Assembly (NCBI GenBank): GCA_029255685.2
Contig: CM055317.2
Coordinates: forward strand, 17,873,501-17,937,500
DNA: 64,000 bases
Origin: Silene conica
Taxonomy: Eukaryota > Streptophyta > Magnoliopsida > Caryophyllales > Caryophyllaceae
Direction of reading: 5' to 3'
Shown here in pieces: positions 20,612 through 31,632 of this stretch. The first letter of the stretch is position 1; every line of letters starts with the position of its first letter. The translations under genes and the position numbers were made by a program. The notes below the pieces were generated by a model that saw only the letters and a list, made by a program, of their open reading frames with translations, had not been told where the DNA came from and ran no database searches.

Positions 20612-22704
20612 GTCGGTAAAGGAGAGACGACAATTAAATTTCGTAATTGCTCATTCATGCACGCGTTTTGCTCATTCATGGACTTTTTTTCATTATTTTT
20701 CCATTCTATATCCTTTGCCTTTAAAAAAAACTTTCTCTAATTCTCTTCCTCACAAAATTAATCAAATTTTTTAAATCCGCTAAAATCACACAACTATGGT
20801 CTATCTATGAAGGCTAGTTCTCGTATCGATCAGGTAATAATTCTAATCTCTACCTTTATCAATTATATTATTTGAAATTAAAAAAATTGATTTAGACTAA
20901 TTAAATTAGGGTTTGTTTAAATCGTTTTCTATTTTGTGCATTTTCTTCCATATTCTTCTTTTTTCGATTGTTATTTGGATTGAATCATGTCACAATAGTA
21001 TTAGATTTTTTGTAGGATGTCCAATGATTAATGACAGAGTTACTCTTCCGACTACTTAAATTGACCGCTGCCTTGTCATTATTAGGATAGAGATTTACTC
21101 TAGTTATACGGCAAGTTGTTGTGAACAATTGCTTGTAATCATTACGCCATCGATTATAATTTTTAATAGATTTGGATAGATTTGGTACTTGAACTTGTTC
21201 CGTGCTGTTAATTTCATCCTTTCTCTAGATATTGAACACATATCTTTATTTGGGGTTAATAGTTATAGGGGAGAAGGTGAAATAAAATTGTAAATATTGT
21301 GAAAAATAGGAATATAATGGTCAATTATATCCATAATTGAGTAAAATTCGTTCATAATTAAGCAACAAAGAATTTTTTTGAGCCTGACTCGATATTAGGT
21401 CAAGAATTGTATCGTTCAAGCTTGTTCCTTCTCATTAATAAACCCATGTTTATATAATACATGATATCACAAATAGTTATATATCAGGACTACTATTGAC
21501 CATAGCAAAACTAATACTAGACGAGATATTAGACGATAGACGAGATATTAGACGATGCTAATATCTCGGGCCTAATATCAACTTTAACAAAGTGATCACG
21601 ATTTTATGAGACTTGTTTGACATCCATGTTTAATGTTTTGACAACTTAATAACTTTAATAATACAAAATCTAACCCATACAAATTATAAAATTGTGTGAG
21701 TTCATCCAAAATGCATAATTACTTAAACATCATTACATATACAAATGTTTACCCAATGATAGCTAAGTTACGATATTAAGTTTAACATAAATTCTACTTT
21801 ACGATGGTTGCACATGTAACCAGTAGAAAAGTGAACACATTTTGATAAGTACTGTCCACTTTTGATTAAATAATGACCGATTTTTTGTTTAAAAAAATGA
21901 CTTGTTTTTCAAAAGTGATCACTATGTATCACAAAGTGGTCACTCTTTACTACAAAATGGTCACATCTTGTAAAAAACACAGGTGAGACCGTCGTATAGT
22001 TGAACTACTGTAAGTTTAATTACTTGTTTGGTTAATTGTGTGGGTTTTATGAAAAGAAACAAACTAAATCATTGTTGTTTTTGCTTAATTTTAGCTCTAA
22101 TCCAGTTCAACTCACTTCTATTCAACTCAACTCAATTTATCTCACTTATTTCAATTATATTTATCTCAATTCACTTAAATTTTATTTAATTCAACATAAT
22201 TTAATTTATTTAGTTCAAATTAATTTTATTCACTAAAATAAACAAGGCCTAAGTCTCATTAGAGGGACCTTTACCAACTCTTTTTAATGTGGTGTGACTC
22301 AACAACAAATTTAATTTTCGTTGACTCTTAGTTGATCCTATTTTGGACTTTAATGTAGGTTGATGGAAGGCAACTATTTTATTGGGCCCACATTTGAATT
22401 GGGGCATTTATGTATCAAATGTCTTACCGTCAACAATTTGTAAATGATTTATCCCTCATTAGTTCAACTTTATTTAATATAATTCATTGTTTCATTTAAA
22501 AATTAAATATTGGCTTTAAAATCATCAAAAAAATCGTTTTGCAATTTTTTTCTATTTTCGTCATCACCGCTTCATTTCTCATTTTTGCTACCAAATTTAA
22601 GAAATTGACAACGCAAGTAATATAAACAAGTTCAATTTTTTAAACTTTTGTAATAAGTTAGTAAATTTATGTGGTTTAGAATAGAATCGTTATTGTTACA
22701 ATGG
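20612..22704. other. AT-rich intergenic DNA with minor repeats
   Basis: No gene recognised. A small direct duplication of GACGAGATATTAGACGAT occurs near 21518-21556. A TTCAACTCA-rich low-complexity tract lies at 22095-22235. Short GTGATCACT/AGTGGTCACT motifs recur at 21850-21965. An ATG-starting stretch near 20808 ends at a GT, but nothing downstream supports an exon. Confidence 0.55.
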
Positions 22705-23086
22705 ATTAGCGATTATCGATCTCTCCACGCAAAGCTAATTTAAGTTGGAGCTTGAAAGTTCTTTCTAAAAAAACTTGAATAAAAGCTGCCAGATGAAAAA
22801 AAATTCCGTTTGGATGAAAAGAAATTTTTCGTCCAAACAAAAAAAAATTGTCTAGATGAAAAAGTCTCAATTTTTTTTTGTGCACGGAAATATTTTCCAT
22901 CTGTGTCTACGTCTAGATGAAAATATTTTCTCTCTTGAGGAAAAAAAATCCGCCTTGGCCTAGGTTTGCACGAAAAATTTCTTCAGCTAGACCCTTTTTC
23001 AACATTTTTTTAGTTTTATATTTTTATAAAAAGTAATAATTTTCGTCTTATATTAGTTTTGGGCGCGGGGATCGATAATCGCTAAT
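22705..23086. mobile_element. Small inverted-repeat element
   Basis: The 17-bp perfect inverted repeat ATTAGCGATTATCGATC at 22705-22721 and its complement at 23070-23086 bound a 382-bp AT-rich segment. No target-site duplication is visible and no coding domain. A MITE of unknown superfamily is the likely reading. Confidence 0.5.
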
Positions 23087-23817
23087 TTGTTCGTCAAATC
23101 ATAAACTTGAAACGTAACTAAAACGGTGTAAAATGTAAACATATCTTGAACATCGTTGCTAGCTTGATCGTTGTTACCATCATTAGTCAACATGATTAAA
23201 TACCCTCTTGATCAATAATTGCATAAACTAAATTACGATTTTGAAAAGGGGGAAAGTCATAGGGGAATTGTTGAAAACTTATGTTAATACTCGACGATAA
23301 TTAGTAAAGTTGTCGACGATGTTTAGCACACACTATGTCTTATGCTTAGATCAGGCCAAATAGGTCTTGCCATTGGGCTTTGAAAGTGGCCCATTGTGTT
23401 CGGAATTGAAATTTCAAGTCATTTTGTATTTTGAATCGCTAATTCGGAGTTCTGATTCAGAAGTATAGTGCATTTTTAAGTTTGTTATAAAATTTTAGGT
23501 TAGTAATTGAGTAAGTCTGGCTTAAGACAGATATTATTCATTTTAAACTTAAGACGGATCAAATAGTGGCTATAAAGACACATTTTGGCATTTTCTAGAC
23601 AACAAGTAGGATGTTTTGGTTGTATTTGACCCGTTTTAATTTCAAATTAGTAGCTTCAAACTTATGAATCTAGATAGCGTAACATCTCAAATTACCTTAA
23701 ATTTGCAGAATTATTTGTAGGGTTATTTAAGTGATCGTTGATCAAGCTATTTATGAGCAATTAAGTTTTACTTATTATTTACTTTTGGAAATGAGCTAGT
23801 TTAATTTTAATTAATAA
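23087..23817. other. AT-rich intergenic DNA
   Basis: No feature recognised between the small inverted-repeat element and the Mutator-like element. Confidence 0.55.
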
Positions 23818-24048
23818 GGATCAATTGATGAAAGTATTGTTTAATGTTACACTAAACTTAACACCTTATCAAAAAAATTAAAATTTAATACCTTAACGTG
23901 CACTCCGTTCATATTTTGGCACCTTAAAACTTAGGTGGAGTCAGGCCAAAAAAACGTGAAATACCCATTTTCCCCTACCTTTATTTCGGCTTTTATCCAA
24001 CACAATTCACACAACCCTCTCATTAACCACGCGCAGAAACCATTTTAC

Positions 24049-24494
24049 TAGGGCTGAGCAAAACCGGTATACCGCACCGGTTTTACAATCCGGAGCGGTA
24101 CCCGGTTTTTAAAAAATTGGATTTCAAGGAACCGATACCGAACCGGTTTAAACCGTTATACCGGTTTTTTCAAAAATTGGAAACCGGATCCGGAAATCCG
24201 GATTACCGCACCGGTTTTGAAACCGGTTTCACTAAATTTTCCTCTTTAGACGTTTAGAGTTTAGTTATTAGTTAGGCTTTTTTTGTTTTTTCTTCAAAAA
24301 AAAATTATAAACCGGTTTGAAATCCGGGTCCCGGATTTCAATTATTCAAAACCATATCCGCTCTGGTTTAGCATAATATAATCCGGTTCGGATACCGCAT
24401 CCGGAAAAAAAAACCGAATTTTCGGTTTTCTTTTTACGGTTTTCGGTTCGGTTTCGGTTTTATAAATCGGATCCGATTTTTTTGCTCAGCCCTA
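24049..24494. mobile_element. hAT-like MITE made largely of CCGGTTT repeats
   Basis: A 446-bp element beginning TAGGGCTGAGCAAAA and ending in the complement TTTTTGCTCAGCCCTA. It is flanked by a perfect 8-bp duplication CATTTTAC (24041-24048 and 24495-24502), diagnostic of hAT transposition. The interior is dominated by degenerate AACCGGTT, TACCG and GGATCCGG motifs. No coding capacity. Confidence 0.92.
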
Positions 24495-24670
24495 CATTTT
24501 ACCCCAAATTACCTTCGACTATTTTCACATCCAATACCTAGATTAATTGAAGATGATCAACAATCTAAGATCATCAACAACCAAAGATCAAGTTATTATT
24601 CATTGATAAGTAAGTTTATTCACTTCCTATTGTTAATTCATTTATTTACCCCTTAGTCCCCTTTATGAAT

Positions 24671-24863
24671 ACAAATTCTCATTTGTGACGACGGTATCCG
24701 TCGCAAACTTGTGACGGATACCATTTCCTCTCACAAACTACCCACTTTTTCTCTCTCTTCGACGCCATTCATTGGTCTCATTTCTCCACTAACTCATTTT
24801 ATATCCATTTTACTTCACAAAATATCCGTCACAAATGATGACCCGTCGCAAGCAAGACTTACT
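24671..24863. mobile_element. MITE with GTGACGG/GCGACGG termini
   Basis: Starts ACAAATTCTCATTTGTGACG and ends ATGACCCGTCGCAAGCAAGACTTAC, with imperfect inverted ends. An inverted relative lies inside WLIM1 intron 1 (38216-38408). Related fragments occur at 33945-34095 and 35795-35965, so this is a repeat family. Confidence 0.7.
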
Positions 24864-24991
24864 ACTTTATGAAACCCTAATTTTCTGAATTCCTTTATTT
24901 GATTTGGTTATATATATGTTTTTACTTAAATTGTCTTAGGAGAGATCATTATTGCCGAGTAAGTGTTTACATATATTCTTTTGTTGTAGGG

Positions 24992-25149
24992 ATGAATAAT
25001 TTTACTATTAATTTGCGTGTAAGCCATGGAGGTCAATTTGCATATAGGAAAAGTCATGTAGAATATGTTGGTGGTGTTGTACAGTTGCTAAGTTATGTGT
25101 GGAGTAATGTCATAAACTTTAAGTATTTGAGGGATTTAGATGATAAATT
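24992..25149 (+). pseudogene. MuDR-type transposase N-terminal exon, truncated
   Basis: After an acceptor-like TTGTTGTAG, the frame MNNFTINLRVSHGG continues with EYVGGVVQLLSYVWSNVINF and YLRDLDDK. The HGG...YVGG pattern is the plant MuDR N-terminal domain, which precedes the transposase proper. The copia element is inserted at 25150. Beyond it (33500 on) the frame runs only about 9 more codons (IGEECEI) to a stop. No zinc finger or catalytic domain remains, so this is a non-functional internal remnant of the Mutator-like element. Confidence 0.65.
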
Positions 25150-26149
25150 TGTTGGGGCTGGTGTCCTTGACAATTAAGTACAATGACTTATTAAATCTCT
25201 TTAAGGATCACAAGGGCATACTTCTGTATTATTACCAGTTGATCCACGTTTATCAATAACGGTTGGCTTGCTAGATAAGTTTGACGTTATTGTCATACGG
25301 ATGACGGTGATCAACTGGTCCCTATACGTCACACCTATAGGACACGTTTGAGAGATGTGAAGGTATGAAAATACAGTCACATTTTGCCGGATATGACTAA
25401 ACGGTTAGTCAGAGGTGTTGACTAATTAATTAGTCAATAAGATGTTGAGATTATTATTTAATACGGATTAAATAATTTTAGCTAATACGGATTACATGAT
25501 TAATTCGTAAATTAAATATAGACGGTTATATTTAATTAAATATTGTATTCGCGTATTAATATAAACAGTTATATTAATTTGGGTAATTATACAATATCGT
25601 ATTTTGTCAGACCATTATTAATATATCGACTGTATTAATATCTGATAACATGTTACGATTTATAAATAAAACCCGCGAACAACTTAAAGCTAAATGGGTC
25701 GAATCACGAATTAGAATAAGGTAAGAGTGGAAAGCCCACTCCTACCCTATCTCCAATTCGGCCGAAACCTAGAGACTACATAAGGAGAGTTTTTCTCCTT
25801 ATGTCAGTTACTCTTGGTGCACTGCAAAATAATCTCAGGGTAAAAATTAGGGTTTGAGAGCATTCTTCTCCCAAAACCTCAGATCTCACATCTAAAACCT
25901 TAATAGCTCTCCCTATATTGCAAGGCAATTGGAGAGGATTTCTAGCACACGCGGCCACGTCTCAAACTAAGTCTTGGGTGCAAGTTATAGGAGGGAATTT
26001 GCTTTAATTCCTGTTCTTAGGCCATAAGCACAAAGGACCAAAGGTTGAATTCTTTTTCTTATCCTTTTTAATCTTATGACTATAAACACAACTGTATTTT
26101 TCATTATAATCCTGCAAGTTTAGGGTGAATACATGCTATATTCCCCACA
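25150..26149 (+). mobile_element. 5' LTR of the copia element
   Basis: TGTTGGGGCTGG to TATATTCCCCACA. A TATA-like TATAAATA is at 25661-25668. A perfect 10-bp hairpin (ACATAAGGAG at 25779-25788 with CTCCTTATGT at 25796-25805) lies about 115 bp downstream, probably in the transcribed R/U5 part. The outer edge carries the TSD AAATT. Confidence 0.95.
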
Positions 26150-26151
26150 AG

Positions 26152-26164
26152 TGGTATCAGAGCC
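26152..26164 (+). other. Primer binding site of the copia element
   Basis: TGGTATCAGAGCC, two bases after the LTR end, complementary to the 3' end of initiator tRNA-Met. Same primer as the other copia element (3186-3197). Confidence 0.97.
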
Positions 26165-26402
26165 AGGCCATGAAAATTTTACTTTTGTGTTTTTCATAAG
26201 TTTATTTAAAAGTTTTTGAAAAATCTCGTTTCTGCCGCCGTGTCGGTCGGTCGACCAGTTATAGCGGTCGGTCGACCGCCCCTGTGTGAGTTTTCTGTTT
26301 TTTTTTTTCAAAACAGTTTCCTTTGTGAGAAATCGTGTTCAGAAACTCGGTTTCGTGTTTTGTGGTCGGTCGACCTGTTTTTCGGGTCGGTCGACCATTC
26401 TG

Positions 26403-26452
<50 letters not shown>

Positions 26453-27802
26453 CGTCAGGTGGTCGGTCGACCTGTTTTTCCGGTCGGTAGACCACCCCTG
26501 TAACAGAATCGTTTTTTTTTTTATTTTACGAAAATAACATGTTTTATTTTCACATGGCTTAAAATAATATACTATATACGGAAATAGTGTATTATTTAGT
26601 GAAACGGTTCACCCTCGCTTGATACATATTGTTTTAAAACAGTTTAAAATAATGGATTATATGTTTGTTAAAATTGGTGATTAAAACGGTATAGTCACTT
26701 AATTTTAATCTTAAAAGGTGGTTTGGTATAAATTTATTAATCATAATAACAGTATTATGTCATGTATAAATTGTTTTTAGTTGATGCATTTTATTTATCG
26801 TCTTGTGAATGCCTTGAATGCTTTCAATAACGTATTTAATTTTTGCAAACGGTTGTAACTTAGTGTGGCCTTAGAAGATTGTGTCACCGTAATGAAGGGA
26901 CACGATCTTGCTTGTAATTTTGAGATCTTGAATCTCCGTTTTGGGTTTTTGCCATGTAATTACTTTTGTATTTAAATTAGAATGTATCTAGGACTACTTT
27001 TGTAATTTAAATTAGTAATTTTGTGAAGACCAAAGACAAGACGGAGGCCGGATGCTCACTCCCGCTGCAAGGACCAAGATGGAACATCAAGACAAGCTTC
27101 TAGGGTCCAACAGTGGATTCCAAGTTGTTTTATGTTTATTTTGGTAGGATAGGCCACACTAGGACTTTTATTTACGTTTATTGCATTTATCTTTACGCTT
27201 TCATCGATAATAGCTTGCATCATATTCCGCCTAAAAACCAAACCACCTATATCATGCCTGAAAACTGACTCATGTAGAGGTTACGCGTTAGTTTTCCAGT
27301 GACAATACAGATGTCACATGTCAATTTAAAAGCCATCACTTTATTTAATTCATTCACGCAAATGCTAGTTTTTAGTTCACTTAAATATGGATAAATAAAA
27401 GTTGATGGGGTCTTCCTCGTATAACCAAAAATTGAGATTAGTCTTTATAAATCAGCCTCCCATGAATCCCTTCTTCGTCGGTAGGCATAATATGACCCCT
27501 TCTACGTCGGGTAAGTGGGAACAGATGATTTATTTTATCTCAACATCATGGTCACTCGATAATATTCCAGTGGGAACAGAACGATTGGAATTAGCCAAAC
27601 TGTGGGCTTATCAATATACGGAAATTGAGTCTTGGGATCGTTTATATAATTCTTGAGGGAGATCAATTATATAAATGCATGAGTCTACGAGTTTAAATTC
27701 AATTTAATATAGACTTAAATCACAACAATAAGTTGCTTATATGGTTTTGTTTTATCTTCTTTCAGTGTAGAACACGTTCATTAAAACTGCTGTAAATCTA
27801 AA
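26165..27802 (+). other. Copia 5' leader with palindrome pairs and poly(A) tract
   Basis: A 1.6-kb untranslated leader. Six copies of GGTCGGTCGACC (one with a single change) lie in pairs at 26245-26256/26266-26277, 26364-26375/26385-26396 and 26461-26472/26482-26493. A run of 43 A occupies 26406-26448 between the second and third pairs. The frame at 27402-27656 (MMGSSSYNQKLRLVF) is not a recognised protein. A related leader lies before the third copia gag (about 60250-61080), so parts of it are shared by the family. Confidence 0.85.
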
Positions 27803-30800
27803 ATGGCTGGTGAAGACCCAATGCCAAGTGCCAAGCTAGCACGTGAATCCTGGCTAAAAGCCTTCATGGACTCCATGAATCAGTCAACTAGACTGAGGAA
27901 TGATGGGTCAAACTTCTCTGACTGGGAGGTAGCACTACGGAATGCTGCCATTGCTGACGGAAAGCTCAAGTTCTTAACTGAGCCCATTCCGCCACACCCA
28001 GGAACTGGAGCTAGAGCCAACGATGTTCGCGCTCATAGCGACTTCGTCATGGAAGCGGGTGCGATAAAGAACGTACTCATCTATGCAATGGAATCCAATT
28101 TGCAAAGACGCTTCATAACCCATGGTGCAAACAAGATTTTCACCACGCTCACTAACGAATTCTCCAAGGCTCCGAGAATCGTTTCTTATGAGCATACCTG
28201 TCGCTTCTTTGAGGCGAAACTCCAGAAGGGCCAAGCTGTTAGCCCACATATTCCCAACATGATTGAGAATATCGAGAAACTGGAGTCCCTAAACTGCAAG
28301 ATCAGTGAGAACATCATCGTTGATCGCATGCTTCATTCGCTTCATGATGGGTTCGCCCTCTTTAGGGCCAACTACTACATGAACGACATGAAGAAGACTC
28401 CCCATGAGCTCCACTCCCTTCTCGTACAGACTGAGAAGGATCTAAAGTTGAGTGGGAGTCTAAAGCAGGATGTTCTCATGATCTCCAGTAAGGGAAAAGG
28501 TAAAGGGAAGGCTAAAGCTCAGGGCGACCTAGCAGTAGGTAAGCCCAGGTTCAAGAAACCAGGATTTACTAAGAGTGGGCCAGGTGAGTCGAGCAACTCA
28601 CAGGGCAAGACTAAGAGCAAGGATACTAGCATGGAATGTCACCATTGCCACAAGACTGGGCATTGGAGGCGCTCATGCCCCGTGTATCGCGAGGACATTA
28701 AGGCAGGCCGCGTTACCCCTGTTGGTATGTCTTCTTCTTCTTTTATTCACATGATTGAGATTAACCACGCAAGTTGCGGAACTTGGGTACTTGATACTGG
28801 TTGTGGTTCTCATCTATGTAATCATGTGCAGGGCCTCCGAAACCAAGAACCCCTAACCAAGGGTGAGGTGGACCTGCGTGTCGGGAATGGAGCACGTGTG
28901 GCTGCAGTCTCGAAGGGAACATACGTAATCCAGCTTCCAAGTGGATTCGAGTTATTTTTATATAACTGTTATTATGTTCCTAGTTTGTCCAAAAACATTA
29001 TTTCAGTTTCTGCACTTGACAAACTCGGCTTTTCATTTGTAATAGAGAATAATAGCTGTATTTTCTCCTTACACAATATGATTTATGGCAAGGCAGTTTC
29101 CATGAATGGAATTTATGTTTTAGATCAAACTATCGAGATATTACATGTGAATAATAAAAGAATAAAGGTAGGTGACAAAGATCAAACTTACCTATGGCAT
29201 TGTCGTATGGGACACATAAATGAGAAACGCGTTAAACAGCTCATACAGAATGGAGCTATTTCGCCCTTTGATTTCGAATCATATGGCACGTGTGAATCAT
29301 GTCTCATCGGCAAAATGACTCGTATTTCCTTCAAAGGTGTTGGAATGCGCGCTGCCGACCTATTAGGACTCATACATACGGACGTATGTGGCCCTATGTC
29401 GATCAACGCACGAGATGGCTATAGGTATTTCATCACTTTCACGGATGATTTGAGTAGATATGGCTATGTCTACTTAATGAAGCACAAAAGTGAATCCTTT
29501 GACAAGTTCAAAGAATACCAGAATCGGGTACAGAACCAGCTGGGTAGAAAGATTAAAGCACTACGCTCGGATCGTGGTGGTGAGTATCTTTCACGCGAGT
29601 TTGATCAACACCTTAAAAGACTGTGGGATCGTGCTACAGTTGACTCCACCTGGAACACCACAATTAAATGGTGTGTCCGAACGGAGAAATCGAACTTTAC
29701 TTGATATGGTTCGATCCATGATGAGTCACACCGTTGTGCCTGATTCATTGTGGGGCTATGCTCTTTTGTCGGCCGCTCTAATACTTAACCGAAGTCCGTC
29801 TAAAGCTGTTGACAAGACTCCATTCGAGTTATGGAAGGGAACGGTCCCTAACTTGTCCTTTATTCGGGTTTGGGGCTGCGAGGCTTATGTCAAGTGGAGA
29901 CACGAGGATAAGCTCGGCCCGCGATCGGTCAAGACATACTTTATAGGCTATCCAAAGGGAACGTTTGGTCATTACTTCTACTCGCCTACCGAACAACGTG
30001 TTTTTGTTGCGGCTAGTGCGACGTTCTTAGAGAAAGAATTTCTCGAGAACAAGTCGAGTAATAGAACCTTCGAGTTATCGGAGGTTCAAGAACCAACTAC
30101 CGAGCAACCATTGGAGGAAACAGTACCTTCAACCGAGGCTGCGGTAGATATCCCTGAGGAACCTAGGAGGTCAGGAAGAGTCTCTATTCCACCGGACAGA
30201 TACATTGGTATGGTCGAGGAACACGATACAGATGACGTCTTACTCCTAGAGGGTAATGAACCCACAACCTATAAAGGTGCCATGACCAGTTCTGACTCAA
30301 AGCTATGGCTAGAAGCCATGCAATCCGAGATGGACTCCATGTATGAGAACAACGTGTGGGATCTTGTGGACCTACCTGCAAAGGTACGTCCCCTTCAATG
30401 CAAATGGCTTTACAAGATAAAGCATGCCGTGGAAGGACAACAAGATATCCACAAGGCTAGACTAGTTGCTAAAGGTTTCACTCAAGTGCCAGGCTTGCAC
30501 TATGATGAGATCTTTGCACCCGTAGTCATGCTACGTTCCATTCGGATTATCTTAGCGATCGCCGCATTTCATGACTATGAAATATGGCAAATGGACGTTA
30601 AAACCGCCTTCTTAAACGGTTATTTGGAGGAAGAGTTGTACATGGTACAACCCGAGGGTTTTATCGATCCAGCACATCCTAAGAAAGTTTGCAAGCTTAA
30701 GCGTTCCATCTATGGACTTAAGCAAACATCGCGGAGTTGGAATCATCGCTTCGACCAAGTGATAAAAGAGAATGGGTTCATTCGATCAGTCGAGGAACCA

Positions 30801-31632
30801 TGTCTCTATATCAAGTCGAGTGGGAGTAAGATTGTATTCCTAGTACTGTATGTCGATGACATACTCTTGATTGGGAATGACATACCTCTCTTATCTTCGG
30901 TTAAAGCATGGTTGAAAAAACCATTTCCAGATGAAAGATCTGGGAGAGGCACAAAGAATTTTGGGCATCCGTATCTACAGGGATAGATCACGACGGATGT
31001 TGTCTCTCAGTCAGGAGTCTTATATAGAGAAGATTCTGGAGAGATTCAGCATGACGAACTCCAAGAAGGGGTTCCTTCCTATGACTCCTGGGCTTCACTT
31101 GAGCAAGACTCAAGAAGCTAAGTCAGTGGAAGAGAAAGAGCGCATGAGTCGGATTCCTTATGCTTCGGCAATAGGATCGATCATGTATGCCATGATATGC
31201 ACACGTCCTGACGTTGCATATGCATTGAGTATGACAAGTCGATTCCAAGCTCATCCAGGTGAACAACACTGGATGGCCGTGAAAAACATTCTTAAGTACC
31301 TACGGAGGACTAAAGATTGGGGATTGACTTACGGAGGCGACTCGACGCTCTGCGCCACGGGTTACGCAGATGCTAGCTTCCAAACGGATCGAGATGACTC
31401 GAAATCTCAGTCTGGATTCGTTTTTACTCTTAATGGCGCTGCTGTCAGCTGGAAAAGTTCTAAACAGAATGTTACAGCAGATTCTACGACTGAGTCCGCG
31501 TAAAAGAAGATATTCATTGATAAGATCGCTACGGATGACAACATAGCTGATCCTCTCACTAAAGCATTACCACGTGATAAGCATGAAGGACACATTCATT
31601 CCATGGGAATTAGATGTGTTCCTAAGTTGTAG
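27803..31632 (+). pseudogene. Copia gag-pol, nearly intact, two frameshifts and an RNase H deletion
   Basis: Starts at MAGEDPMPSAKLARESW. Gag has a UBN2-like domain, then a CCHC knuckle CHHCHKTGHWRRSC (28637-28678). The protease site is WVLDTGCGSH (DTG 28793-28801). Integrase has LWHCRMGHINEKR, HTDVCGP, SDRGGEY and PPGTPQLNGVSERRNRT. Reverse transcriptase has KARLVAKGFTQVPGLHYDEI and YVDDI (about 30846). RNase H has GYADASFQTDRDD and SWKSSKQNVTADSTTES. Frame breaks occur at A runs 29615-29618 and 30915-30920, each looking like one extra A. A TAA at 31501-31503 stands at an apparent internal deletion; the C-terminal IATDDNIADPLTKALPRDKH still follows to the stop at 31630-31632. Confidence 0.95.

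Noticed and set aside
20808-20835. Short first exon (MKASSRIDQ followed by GT)
   Set aside because: No downstream exon or homology; an ATG and a GT alone are not evidence.
26406-26448. Poly(A) run as the tail of a processed pseudogene or LINE
   Set aside because: It is internal to the copia leader, with no retrogene upstream and no flanking duplication.
26286-26537. ORFs with a poly-Lys or poly-Phe stretch
   Set aside because: They only translate the 43-A run in the copia leader.
27402-27656. Upstream protein gene in the copia leader
   Set aside because: No known domain, and the related leader at 60600-60800 does not keep an open frame.
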